Source: JAJDFU01 sp964641965 (lineage in GTDB: Bacteria > Bacteroidota > Bacteroidia > Chitinophagales > Saprospiraceae). From it: 64,000 bases of DNA. Shown here one piece after another: positions 1-7,805 of the stretch (position 1 is the stretch's first letter; every line of letters starts with the position of its first letter). Location: the NCBI GenBank assembly GCA_964641965.1, contig CAZXLD010000007.1, forward strand, positions 1-64,000. Reading direction: 5' to 3'. A program made the position numbers and the translations under genes. The notes below the pieces were generated by a model. The model ran no database searches. It worked only from the letters and a program-made list of their open reading frames with translations, and was not told the origin of the DNA.

Positions 1-148
1 GTTTTCAATCCGAAAACTCTAAGTTTGAATGGTTACCTTTTCAGGGAAGCTTACAAGGTACTAAAAGGATAGGATAGGATTAAGAACTTGTTAAGTTCTG
101 CCTTCTTTTGGGAAAGGGCTAAAGCATCGATTGAATCGGGGATATATT

Positions 149-1471
149 CTATTCATTAATTTCGATCAGAGCTGTCCAAATACTTCTTTTCAACCCCTCT
201 CCGCGAGTCCATACTGGCCTCACACGACCGTTATAAGCTACAATACCATTGTAGTCTCCAAAAAAATTTCCGATTCTGGGGGAGAATGGCTTTTCACTAA
301 TTAATTCATTATGAAAGGATTGGCCACCATCTTTACTGTAAGCTAGATAAACATCAGTGTTGGTATCTGTAAAATTCCTGCGGTCATAATAAACGATATA
401 GATATAACCACTAACTGGATCTACACACATCGATGAGAAAAATTGATGCTTCCCCGGTAGATCATCATTCACTCTCAGAGCCGGACTCCACGTGCTTCCC
501 AAGTCTGTTGAACGGCTAAACCAGATATCCGTATCGTTAGGCCCATTCCGCTGGTCTGCCCAATTGAGGTAAATATTCCCACGGTTTGGTCCGCTACTAA
601 GGTCCACCGCCAGATTTGGCATCCCATTGGCTCTTTTCAGACCAGGGATATCAAAAGACCAGCCTCCCAGTTGGTCAGCTAAGACCCTATCTTGCGCAAG
701 CCAGGCCTGCCCTCCGTCGAGACTAACATCCAGCCAAATTTTATCATTGTATGCCCAGGAAACATAGATTTCCCCAAAAACGCCAACTGCAGGTACCGCC
801 CCTACCGGGGTTAAGTCGCCATCGAGGCAGTTCCCCTCCTCATCACTTATTCGAATTGGGCGGCTCCAATGCTCCCCTCCATCTATAGACTTAGAAAAAA
901 GAACTCTACTTTTCTGAGCAGGATCGCTAGAACCATAGGAATCAAATTCCGTCCAGGTGAGGAATAGGTAATTAGATATCGGGTCTATTGCCATCCAAGG
1001 CTTGTCCTGGTCTTTATTTTGATTCCAACCTGCGAATCCTGCATCAATCCAATTTGCACCGCTATCCGAGCTCCGTTGAACCGTTATTCGATCCAGCCAG
1101 GCAGGATGGTTCCTCCCTCTTCCTGTAGGATCTGAAAGATGGACATAGAAGAAGTGACCCAGATTATTTGAAACCAGAACCGGATCTCCAAATACACCGA
1201 ACTCGGACTCCAGCTTCTCTGCCTTCCAACTTACACCTCCATCGGATGATCGATAAACATTATCCAATACCGAACCTACTACCAGCTCCTCCGGATTAGC
1301 TGGGTTGAGGGCGATACTGGGTTCGCATGGTCCGATCCGTTGGTAAGAACTATCAATGCAAACATTTGGATAAGAGGACCGTATTGAAGTGATAGCCGCT
1401 TTGGAGGTAACGGCCATTCGCTGGCATGAACTCAAGTAGAATAGAAGTAAGGCACAAACAATTCCTCTCAT
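149..1471 (-). CDS. Exported Asp-box (BNR) beta-propeller lipoprotein
   Basis: Predicted surface or periplasmic lipoprotein of about 440 residues with a sialidase-type beta-propeller. The N-terminus is a short hydrophobic signal ending in the lipobox LSSC, so Cys is probably lipidated. At least six Asp-box motifs of the S-x-D-x-G-x-x-W type recur (SSDGGVSW, SSDSGANW, SIDGGEHW, SLDGGQAW, STDLGSTW, SKDGGQSF), which is how BNR propellers are recognised. I chose the ATG at 1471 rather than the TTG three codons upstream because it gives a normal signal. Asp boxes mark the fold, not the activity; the sialidase arginine triad cannot be confirmed by eye, so glycosidase function is not claimed. It follows the broken glycosylasparaginase gene on the same strand, 87 bp downstream, suggesting a shared glycan-related unit. 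Confidence 0.8.
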   Translation of the reverse strand: MRGIVCALLLFYLSSCQRMAVTSKAAITSIRSSYPNVCIDSSYQRIGPCEPSIALNPANPEELVVGSVLDNVYRSSDGGVSWKAEKLESEFGVFGDPVLVSNNLGHFFYVHLSDPTGRGRNHPAWLDRITVQRSSDSGANWIDAGFAGWNQNKDQDKPWMAIDPISNYLFLTWTEFDSYGSSDPAQKSRVLFSKSIDGGEHWSRPIRISDEEGNCLDGDLTPVGAVPAVGVFGEIYVSWAYNDKIWLDVSLDGGQAWLAQDRVLADQLGGWSFDIPGLKRANGMPNLAVDLSSGPNRGNIYLNWADQRNGPNDTDIWFSRSTDLGSTWSPALRVNDDLPGKHQFFSSMCVDPVSGYIYIVYYDRRNFTDTNTDVYLAYSKDGGQSFHNELISEKPFSPRIGNFFGDYNGIVAYNGRVRPVWTRGEGLKRSIWTALIEINE

Positions 1472-1567
1472 ACCCTGCAAAACAGATAAAGTATTTCAGG
1501 GTTTCCGATTACTATCTTCAATTAAACTCGTAATAACCGACCTCAGGTACTGTCGGACCAACTTTTA

Positions 1568-2580
1568 CTAATCTTTTCTCCAGGAGTCAGCAGGTAGTTT
1601 TTCATTTTTCCCAAGCTGAAAGCGAGCTACGGTAAAATTAGGTCCAACTGAATAAGCCCCTAGATTGCCCTCCTTATCAATCGCTAGGTACCCGACCCCG
1701 AAATCCGCTTTTAATTCTTGAGGATACTTCCTGATAATTCGGGATACAGCCTCCTCACAAGCCTCTTGTGGTGAAGCTCCCTGGCGCATTAATTCCACGA
1801 TGAGAAAAGAACCTAATGTCTTCAAAACCAATTCTCCCCAGCCTGTAGCACAGGCGCCACCCACTTCATTATCTACAAACATCCCCCCCCTATAATAGGC
1901 GAGTCACCTACTCGTCCTGGCATCTTAAAGGCTGCCCCGCTTGTGGTACAAGCCCCTGCAATATCTCCTTTGGAGTCAATTGCCAGGATACCGATCGTAT
2001 CGTGGTTCCCTTCAAAAATCTTCATGGTTTGATCCTCCTGCTGGTTCAACCAAGCTTGATATTTTGCTTCTGCTTTGGGAGTCAGGAGGTCCATCTCCTC
2101 AAACCCTTGCTGACGAGCAAATGCCAAGGCCCCTTGCCCGCTTAGTATCACGTGCGGCGTTTCCTCCATAACTTTACGAGCCACGGATACAGGATGTAAA
2201 ATATGAGGAAGAAAGGTAACGCTGCCGGCATTTCCCTGAGCATCCATGATACAGGCATCCAAAGTCACCATACCGGATCGATCTGGAAACCCTCCTAGCC
2301 CTACCGAAGTATCCTTCGGGTCAGCCTCCGGCACCCTTGCGCCGGCTTCTACTGCATCTAGGGCCGTTCCTCCTTCCTCCAGAATATGCATCGCTGCTTC
2401 CGTCGCTTTCAAATTTACACCCCAGGTCGCCACTACAATAGGCAATCCGGATTGGGACAACGGATGGAATGAATTAGGTTGGGATGAATCTGGCCTGGCA
2501 GGCTTACACGCCAACATGCCTGACCCTAGCATCAAGCTTACCTTTGCACTTTTACCTAGAAAGGAACGACGACTCGTCAT
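1568..2580 (-). pseudogene. Glycosylasparaginase, split by a -1 frameshift in a G8 tract
   Basis: An N4-(beta-N-acetylglucosaminyl)-L-asparaginase-family Ntn hydrolase that would cleave the GlcNAc-Asn bond in the periplasm. The first reading frame (1873-2580) has a twin-arginine-like SRRSFLGK start, a hydrophobic core, a possible lipobox (MLAC), and the autoprocessing site GNHDTIG whose Thr becomes the N-terminal nucleophile. It runs to DSPIIGGG and then hits a stop. The family sequence resumes in another frame (1568-1882) with FVDNEVGGACATGWGE. The join lies in a run of eight G (C on the + strand, 1883-1890); nine would restore the frame. I chose the ATG at 2580, not 2664, because the Tat-like signal begins there. 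It may be a pseudogene, a phase-variable gene or a sequencing error. Confidence 0.85.
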
Positions 2581-3029
2581 AAATTTTGGTATTGCTAATT
2601 GACTGTTGCAAGATAGGCTACCTGCTCCATTAAAAAGTTGGGTAATAAAGGTCATAGTAACCACAAAAGCATTTACCTTAAAATGAAATTTGTTTGCACA
2701 TTCCTATAGATTCAAACCGACCACGCGCGAATTCCACATTGGTAGTCTACTATGTTCAAAAGCATTCGTTGACCTGGAGGAGACCTAAGAGTTACTCTGG
2801 TAAGGTTTTTGGGTACACGTTCCAAAATTTCGCATGGAAAAGGTCAAGAAAAACGGAATACCTGCCGGCCAACCTTTTGCCCTACTTTGGCAGAAATCGA
2901 AGCTCGTAAAAATTTACCTTTGACAGTCGATTCAGCCATCTGAATTCCTACAATTTTCTTGAAGAGGCTCCCTTCATCCACCCGGATGAGTATTATCCTG
3001 TTGATCAAAAAGAGGTAAATAATCCCGCA
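2581..3029. other. Intergenic region between divergent genes
   Basis: This 449-bp gap separates the glycosylasparaginase gene (-) from the sulfotransferase gene (+). It contains an open stretch 2694-2909 in the same frame as the sulfotransferase but ended by TAA at 2907-2909; its translation resembles no family I know. From 2910 to 3029 the frame stays open up to the sulfotransferase ATG but has no usual start codon. A TAnnTTTG box lies at 2915-2922. Confidence 0.5.
2915..2922 (+). promoter_or_regulatory. Putative Bacteroidota -7 box upstream of the sulfotransferase
   Basis: TACCTTTG fits the Bacteroidota sigma-A -7 consensus TAnnTTTG. A TTTG occurs at 2886-2889, but its spacing of about 25 nt is longer than usual, so the -33 element is unconvincing. 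Transcription from here would give a leader of about 100 nt before the ATG at 3030. Confidence 0.35.
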
Positions 3030-3932
3030 ATGAAATTGTATAGAGAACTCGAAAAACCGATCATTTTTATAGGTTCTGCACGCTCAGGCACAACCATCTT
3101 TTCTGAAATTATCATGCGCCATCCTGATTTGGCCTACCAATCGAACTACCAGGAAATGTTTTACAAATACCCTGGTATCAATATATTGCGAAATCTATTC
3201 GACAATAGGTTCTGGCGCGTTTTTGGTCAGAAAAAGCAGCTCAACGAAGTAAGCACCTTCAATAAATATATTTTCAAGCCTAAAGAAGGCTATCAAATGT
3301 GGAAATACCTTTCCGGAGGAGAGGTGGATTTCTCACGAGATTTTCTTGCGAATACCCAAGTTGATCCGGAAAGGGTTGATTTCATCCGAGACTATTTCTA
3401 CAAACTGGTCAAGCTCCAAAACCGGAAAAGGCTTACCTTCAAAATTACCGGTCCCTCTCGTATTGCATATCTGACCAGTATTTTTCCGGATGCCGTATTC
3501 ATAAATTTAAAGCGAAGCAAGCTTCCAACCATCAATTCGCTCCTTATGGTTGATTTTTGGGAATCCCGAGGTATGGATAGACTGTGGTGGAAAGGCGTTT
3601 ATTCCGATGAGGAGAAAGCATGGGTAGAGCAAAATAGCCATAACCCAGCTGTTTTAACTGCTTTCCAACTCAAGAAGATCGATGAAATCACCGAGCAGGA
3701 GCTCAATCGAATTCAACCGGAGTATATCGAAGTCCATTATGAGAATTTTGTCGAAAACCCCAAGGGCCAACTCCAACGCGTGATCGACTTCACCGGACTG
3801 AAATCCTTTGATTTTGAAAAGTATCTATCTGGAGTCAAGATTCACAACCGCAATAAGAAGGACTCGGATTACTTCTCCGCCAATGATTTGGAAGCTATTT
3901 ATAAAGTACTGGGCGTAGAAACTTCGATGTAG
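3030..3932 (+). CDS. PAPS-dependent sulfotransferase family protein
   Basis: A 300-residue cytosolic sulfotransferase-fold protein expected to transfer sulfate from PAPS to a hydroxyl or amine of an unknown acceptor. The 5'-phosphosulfate-binding loop is visible near residues 14-23 (IGSARSGTTIF) and the strand-helix carrying the 3'-phosphate-binding Arg/Ser around residues 160-175 (FINLKRSKLPTINS). The later segment with VHYENFVENPKGQL and VIDFTGL is the usual C-terminal helix region of Sulfotransfer_1/3 proteins. It stands alone on the + strand with no PAPS-synthesis genes nearby, so the substrate is not predictable. The frame is open upstream back to a TAA at 2907, but no ATG or GTG precedes this one. 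Confidence 0.8.
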   Translation: MKLYRELEKPIIFIGSARSGTTIFSEIIMRHPDLAYQSNYQEMFYKYPGINILRNLFDNRFWRVFGQKKQLNEVSTFNKYIFKPKEGYQMWKYLSGGEVDFSRDFLANTQVDPERVDFIRDYFYKLVKLQNRKRLTFKITGPSRIAYLTSIFPDAVFINLKRSKLPTINSLLMVDFWESRGMDRLWWKGVYSDEEKAWVEQNSHNPAVLTAFQLKKIDEITEQELNRIQPEYIEVHYENFVENPKGQLQRVIDFTGLKSFDFEKYLSGVKIHNRNKKDSDYFSANDLEAIYKVLGVETSM

Positions 3933-4091
3933 AACGCGGTGCTTTTACTTGCATTCCTAATTCTCACTAGCCTGGAGCAGAAAGCGAACTTGTTCAATTG
4001 AAAAATTGGGAAATGACCTCCTTTTAAGCAGGTTATATCCACTCGGTTTTGTATTATGCCAGCCAAATTGTCAACCTGAACTATATTCCTT

Positions 4092-4853
4092 ATGTATAAC
4101 AGAATTTCGTTCTTGTTTATCTTGGCTTTATTTCCAATTACCATTTTCGCACAAGAAGCCCAAGAGGTAGATAATGTAGATAAAATAGCCACAATCACTG
4201 AATTGTGGGAGCCAGTCCCGCCAAAAGTAAGTCCAGGTACCAACGGAAGCGCCCCATCTGACGCCATTATACTATTTGACGGTACCCATCTTGATAGATT
4301 CGAGTCAAGCGAAGGCAGTACAGTTCAGTGGGATCTTTCCGATGGAATAGTTACTGTAAAACCAGGGACTTCAAACATTCAAACTAAAAAGGGTTTTGGT
4401 GATTGCCAACTACACATCGAATGGCGATCCCCTACCGATGAAGGAGATGACCAAGGGCAGGCCAGAGGGAATAGTGGGATATTTCTTATGGGAAGGTATG
4501 AAGTTCAAGTATTGGACTCTCACTCCAGTAAAACTTACTCCAATGGACAGGCCGCATCCATTTATAAACAACATATACCTTTAGTGAATGCTTGTAGACC
4601 TACCGGGGAGTGGCAGACCTATGATATTATTTTCACTGCTCCCAAATTCGGCACCGATGGCCGGATAGTAAGCCCTGCTCGTCTCACGGTGCTACACAAT
4701 GGAGTACTGGTCCAAAACAACGTCGCCCTCTTAGGTACAACCACCTACACTGGATTACCTGAGTACGAAGTACACCAAGAGAAGGAACCGCTGGTCCTTC
4801 AAGACCATGATGACCGAGTCAGTTATCGAAATATTTGGATTCGGGAGTTGTAG
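4092..4853 (+). CDS. Secreted DUF1080 (3-keto-disaccharide hydrolase-like) protein
   Basis: A 253-residue exported protein with a clear Sec signal (hydrophobic ILALFPITIFA, cleavage before Gln) and a concanavalin-like beta-sandwich of the DUF1080 / 3-keto-disaccharide hydrolase family. Diagnostic pieces are ILFDGTHLDRF, the paired strands of QLHIEWRSP, the GNSGIFLMGRYEVQVLDS segment and the late GEWQTYDIIFTAPKF segment. Members act on, or bind, oxidised disaccharides and other glycans in the periplasm; this copy's substrate is unknown. The CIA30-domain protein follows 108 bp later in the same direction, possibly in one unit. Confidence 0.85.
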   Translation: MYNRISFLFILALFPITIFAQEAQEVDNVDKIATITELWEPVPPKVSPGTNGSAPSDAIILFDGTHLDRFESSEGSTVQWDLSDGIVTVKPGTSNIQTKKGFGDCQLHIEWRSPTDEGDDQGQARGNSGIFLMGRYEVQVLDSHSSKTYSNGQAASIYKQHIPLVNACRPTGEWQTYDIIFTAPKFGTDGRIVSPARLTVLHNGVLVQNNVALLGTTTYTGLPEYEVHQEKEPLVLQDHDDRVSYRNIWIREL

Positions 4854-4961
4854 CCTTTTCCAATCAAAGGTGGGTGTGTATTAAAGGCTATTAAGTCTTC
4901 TACCTTTCTCCTTTTAAACTATTAGAAAGAACAACTCGGCCAATAACAGGTTACTAGCTAC

Positions 4962-5486
4962 ATGAATTTGTTATTGATGTCTATTTTGCTCAACTTCACT
5001 GGTGTGGTGCTTGCTGAATTCAATTCCGCTGAAACGATCAAGGATTGGTTCATTGTTAATGATGGTGTAATGGGGGGAATCTCTCAAAGTCGATTCTATT
5101 TTGACGACGAAGGCTATGCTGTCTTTAAGGGTACGGTTTCACTTGAAAACAATGGAGGGTTTGCTTCCGTTCGCAGCCAATTCGACCCTGTAGAAGTACA
5201 TGCCTATTCGAGCTTGGTACTTCGGATAAAAGGAGATGGCAAACGCTATCAATTTCGGATCAAACCTACTGGCTATGAACGGCAATCCTACATAAGCTAT
5301 TTTGAAACTTCCGGTGATTGGGAAATCATTACACTAAGCTTAAACAAAATGTACCCCACTTTTCGAGGCAGGCGTCTGAATCTACCCAACTTCCCCGGAG
5401 AGCAATTGGCTGAAATCGCATTTTTAATCGGGAATAAAAAAGCGGAATCCTTTCAATTAGAAATTGACTGGATCGGGCTGGAATAG
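4962..5486 (+). CDS. CIA30-family protein
   Basis: A 174-residue protein that is almost entirely one CIA30 domain (family of complex I intermediate-associated protein 30, a galactose-binding-like jelly roll). Recognisable pieces are WFIVNDGVMGGISQS near residues 29-43, LENNGGFASVRSQ near residues 60-72, and the late strands RYQFRIKPTGY and GEQLAEIAFLIGNK. The first 18 residues are hydrophobic and could be a weak signal peptide. In bacteria the domain is common in small proteins of unknown role, and there are no complex I genes here, so no assembly function is implied. Confidence 0.8.
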   Translation: MNLLLMSILLNFTGVVLAEFNSAETIKDWFIVNDGVMGGISQSRFYFDDEGYAVFKGTVSLENNGGFASVRSQFDPVEVHAYSSLVLRIKGDGKRYQFRIKPTGYERQSYISYFETSGDWEIITLSLNKMYPTFRGRRLNLPNFPGEQLAEIAFLIGNKKAESFQLEIDWIGLE

Positions 5487-5695
5487 GGATGACGGTCCTG
5501 CTTGACTAAAATAGGAACAGACAACAATAAGCTGACATAAGCTGGGTTCTACACATTATATAATTCAACATTTTTACATAGTTTCCAGTATTTCACTAAG
5601 CCCCCTTCTATGTCAGTGCCCGCACTTCTTTCCGATGCAGTGGAGTCGAAGTCCTAAAGTTTTAGGTATATATGTATTCTAAAACTCAACTGGTA

Positions 5696-6031
5696 ATGAG
5701 CAAATCCAAAAATATTGAAGGCAACTTTATCCATGTCGTCTACTTTTGGTTGAAAAACCCGGAACATGAAGCAGACCGGAGTAAATTCTTGCATGCCTTA
5801 AAGGGCTATGTGGAACATTCCCCTTTTATCCATGCCCGGCACATTGGTACTCCGGCTTCAACCGATAGAGATGTGATCGATAATACCTGGACATTCAGTC
5901 TGATCCTTACCTTCCCCGATAAGGCAGCACAGGATAAATACCAAGAGGAAGATGGGCATGTTCATTTTGTAGAAACCGCCAGCCCACTCTGGGAACGAGT
6001 GGTGGTATATGATTCGATCCAGCACCTCTGA
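5696..6031 (+). CDS. Dabb (stress-responsive A/B barrel) domain protein
   Basis: A small single-domain dimeric alpha/beta-barrel protein of about 111 residues. The Dabb signature begins with HVVYFWLK and continues with the helix bringing KFLHALKGYV and the strand TFSLILTFPDKAAQDKYQ, ending with HVHFVETASPLWERVVVYD, a typical closing strand. I prefer the ATG at 5696 because the domain starts about ten residues later; an ATG at 5672 would add eight residues. Members include ferredoxin-like barrels with varied or unknown activity, so no reaction is claimed. It converges with the NTF2-like gene. Confidence 0.8.
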   Translation: MSKSKNIEGNFIHVVYFWLKNPEHEADRSKFLHALKGYVEHSPFIHARHIGTPASTDRDVIDNTWTFSLILTFPDKAAQDKYQEEDGHVHFVETASPLWERVVVYDSIQHL

Positions 6032-6130
6032 TGATACCTTACTTAAAGCTTATTCAAGTTGCTTTGTTGGCAGGCAAACAAAAAAGCAGATTGGATAATG
6101 CTAAGGTAGAGCCAGACTGTAAAGAACAAA

Positions 6131-6160
6131 AGGCCCGGAAAAATTTGGTTTTCCAGACCT
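6131..6160. terminator. Imperfect hairpin between convergent genes
   Basis: Arms 6131-6142 and 6149-6160 pair at 10 of 12 positions around a 6-nt loop. On the - strand the stem is followed by a short T-rich stretch (TTTTGTTC). It lies between the Dabb gene (+) and the NTF2-like gene (-), where a two-way terminator is expected. Confidence 0.4.
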
Positions 6161-6192
6161 CCCCAAAGTTTAATCGTGAGCGTGGACCGGCA

Positions 6193-6540
6193 TTAATGCT
6201 GGAAATACTGCTCATCAATGACCTTACCATCCTTCCATACCCGGCGGATGACCTCGTGCCATAGAATTTTACTCCCATCTTTCATGTCAAAGTCAAAAGT
6301 ATACTCTGACATTGAAACATCATCGCCGGAAACGGAGTAATGAAGGGTAATTCCATTTACTTTTTGGATACCCCCAAGAAATTGGGTCATCTTTTGAACC
6401 ATGGCTTGTTTCCCGGAAGTTTTTGTCCCATCAACATCATCTGTGAGGGCATCATCATGAAAAAATTTCTGAACTGCCTCCAGGATTTGACCACTAGAGA
6501 CCATGGCATCCATTTCTTTTAATTGAGCTTCGATTAGCAT
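6193..6540 (-). CDS. NTF2-like / SnoaL-like protein
   Basis: A 115-residue single-domain protein of the NTF2-like cone fold. Seen are an N-terminal helix with MDAMVSSGQILEAVQKFF, the DDALTDDVDG turn, a second helix (SGKQAMVQKMTQFLGGI) and C-terminal strands with SEYTFDFDMKDG and HEVIRRVWKDGKVIDEQYF, the usual ending of SnoaL-like proteins. Such proteins are often isomerases, cyclases or ligand binders; nothing here fixes the substrate. A TAnnTTTG promoter box sits about 30 bp upstream of the ATG, so it is probably transcribed alone. Confidence 0.75.
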   Translation of the reverse strand: MLIEAQLKEMDAMVSSGQILEAVQKFFHDDALTDDVDGTKTSGKQAMVQKMTQFLGGIQKVNGITLHYSVSGDDVSMSEYTFDFDMKDGSKILWHEVIRRVWKDGKVIDEQYFQH

Positions 6541-6576
6541 GGTAATTAAATATAAAAGTGAAGTAATTTAATACCA

Positions 6577-6584
6577 CAAATCTA
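6577..6584 (-). promoter_or_regulatory. Putative -7 box for the NTF2-like gene
   Basis: Read on the - strand the sequence is TAGATTTG, an exact TAnnTTTG match, about 37 nt before the ATG at 6540. No good TTTG -33 element is seen at the usual spacing. Confidence 0.4.
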
Positions 6585-6620
6585 TTGTAGAGTGAGGCTT
6601 ATTTAACTACAAAAAAAACG

Positions 6621-7658
6621 CTATGACTTGTACTTTTTGCCTTTATATTGAGATGGGGTAACCCCGACATATTTTTTAAAAAATGTGGAAAAATGATGTG
6701 CTTCTGAAAATCCTAACTCAAAGGCCGTTTCCCGAACCGAAAGCTCAGGAAGGAGTTGCTTGGCGTCTTGGATTATCTCTGTTCGAATAAGTTGACCTAC
6801 AGTGGTATTAAGCCTTTTCTTCACCTTTCTGGAAAGTGCTTTTACGGATAAATACAGTCGATCAGCGTAGAACTGAGTGGTATGTTGTGTGCGATGATAT
6901 TCCTGGATAAGGTTAATGAGGTCCTGGAAAAAAATATCTGTTCCCTCATTTTGATAGGTCAGTCGAAACTCGCTTGGTGTGTACCGGGTATTTTTACTAA
7001 AGAAGCGACTAAAATAAGCGGGATCTTTAAAGCCCAAATCGTAGGCTACCCCTTTCAAGGGTTTTTTCGAAAAGGCTATTTCTTTTTTGGCTTCCTCTAT
7101 TTTTTTCCGTTGAATCCAACGTTTAATGCTCAATCCGAGACGTTCTTTAACCAAGCGCTTTGAAAAATCAGGATGACCGGAATGGTAACGGATCAAATCT
7201 TCCACGGTCAGGCGTTCCCTTAAATGGGCATCGATAGTTTCCTTAATATCGAAAAGATGATCGTACTCTTCTCGGCTTGATTTGAAGGGATTCTGCCAAT
7301 GCCACTGGTCCGTAGAAATATCTAATAGCTTCCGAAGGTCTTCCTGCTCCAATGCGCATAGGAGCGTCGGTCTTTCCTCCGTAAAGCGTACATAGCCCAG
7401 CGAAAGCAGATGGTTGAATAGAACGCGATACTCTTTCGATTTGGAAACCAATGAATTGGGAAACTGAAAAATAGCCAACTGAAAGTCTTTCGCTAAAAAG
7501 TGCATAATCTGGCCAGGCGCCAGAAATATCAACCTATCTCTGTATCGGGTGTACGTTTTGCAATCTACCTCCAATATTCCGGTACCGGATTTAACCCAAA
7601 CCAAAGCATGATGCTCGAGCTGTATTTTTTCATTCAGGGAAGTCTGAAACAAGTTCAT
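6621..7658 (-). CDS. AraC-family regulator with two tandem HTH_18 domains
   Basis: A transcription regulator of about 345 residues. An N-terminal cupin-like sensor region (around residues 1-120) is followed by two complete AraC-type DNA-binding domains, at about residues 137-232 and 242-339. The first ends with VAYDLGFKDPAYFSRFFSK and YTPSEFR, the second with TAFELGFSEAHHFSTFFKK and VTPSQYK; both are the second-helix signature of HTH_18. Most AraC proteins have one such domain. I chose the ATG at 7658 because the ORF extension upstream is hydrophobic and lies in the divergent promoter region. It is divergent from the adenylate cyclase gene, which it may control (inference). Confidence 0.85.
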   Translation of the reverse strand: MNLFQTSLNEKIQLEHHALVWVKSGTGILEVDCKTYTRYRDRLIFLAPGQIMHFLAKDFQLAIFQFPNSLVSKSKEYRVLFNHLLSLGYVRFTEERPTLLCALEQEDLRKLLDISTDQWHWQNPFKSSREEYDHLFDIKETIDAHLRERLTVEDLIRYHSGHPDFSKRLVKERLGLSIKRWIQRKKIEEAKKEIAFSKKPLKGVAYDLGFKDPAYFSRFFSKNTRYTPSEFRLTYQNEGTDIFFQDLINLIQEYHRTQHTTQFYADRLYLSVKALSRKVKKRLNTTVGQLIRTEIIQDAKQLLPELSVRETAFELGFSEAHHFSTFFKKYVGVTPSQYKGKKYKS

Positions 7659-7772
7659 TTCAAAAATTAACAAAACGTAATACAAAAATGAACACACTAC
7701 TTCTTTTTTCGCTTAAACTCAAGGCCCCATTTCGGACTTAAATCTGTGTTAAACACTGCCAACCCAGGCATA

Positions 7773-7800
7773 TTGTCGTATCTTTTTGAATCTACTTTTG
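7773..7800 (+). promoter_or_regulatory. Putative Bacteroidota promoter of the cyclase gene
   Basis: TTG at 7773-7775 and TACTTTTG at 7793-7800 (17 nt apart) resemble the Bacteroidota -33/-7 pair. Transcription would begin at about 7805, essentially at the ATG at 7806, predicting a leaderless or nearly leaderless message if that start is right. Confidence 0.4.
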
Positions 7801-7805
7801 CGCCC

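Noticed and set aside
2694..2909. 71-aa ORF before the sulfotransferase
   Set aside because: No family resemblance, ends with a stop before the sulfotransferase frame, and no ribosome-binding or conserved features.
6031..6264. 77-aa ORF after the Dabb gene
   Set aside because: It runs through the convergent hairpin and antisense into the NTF2-like gene; no protein-like features.
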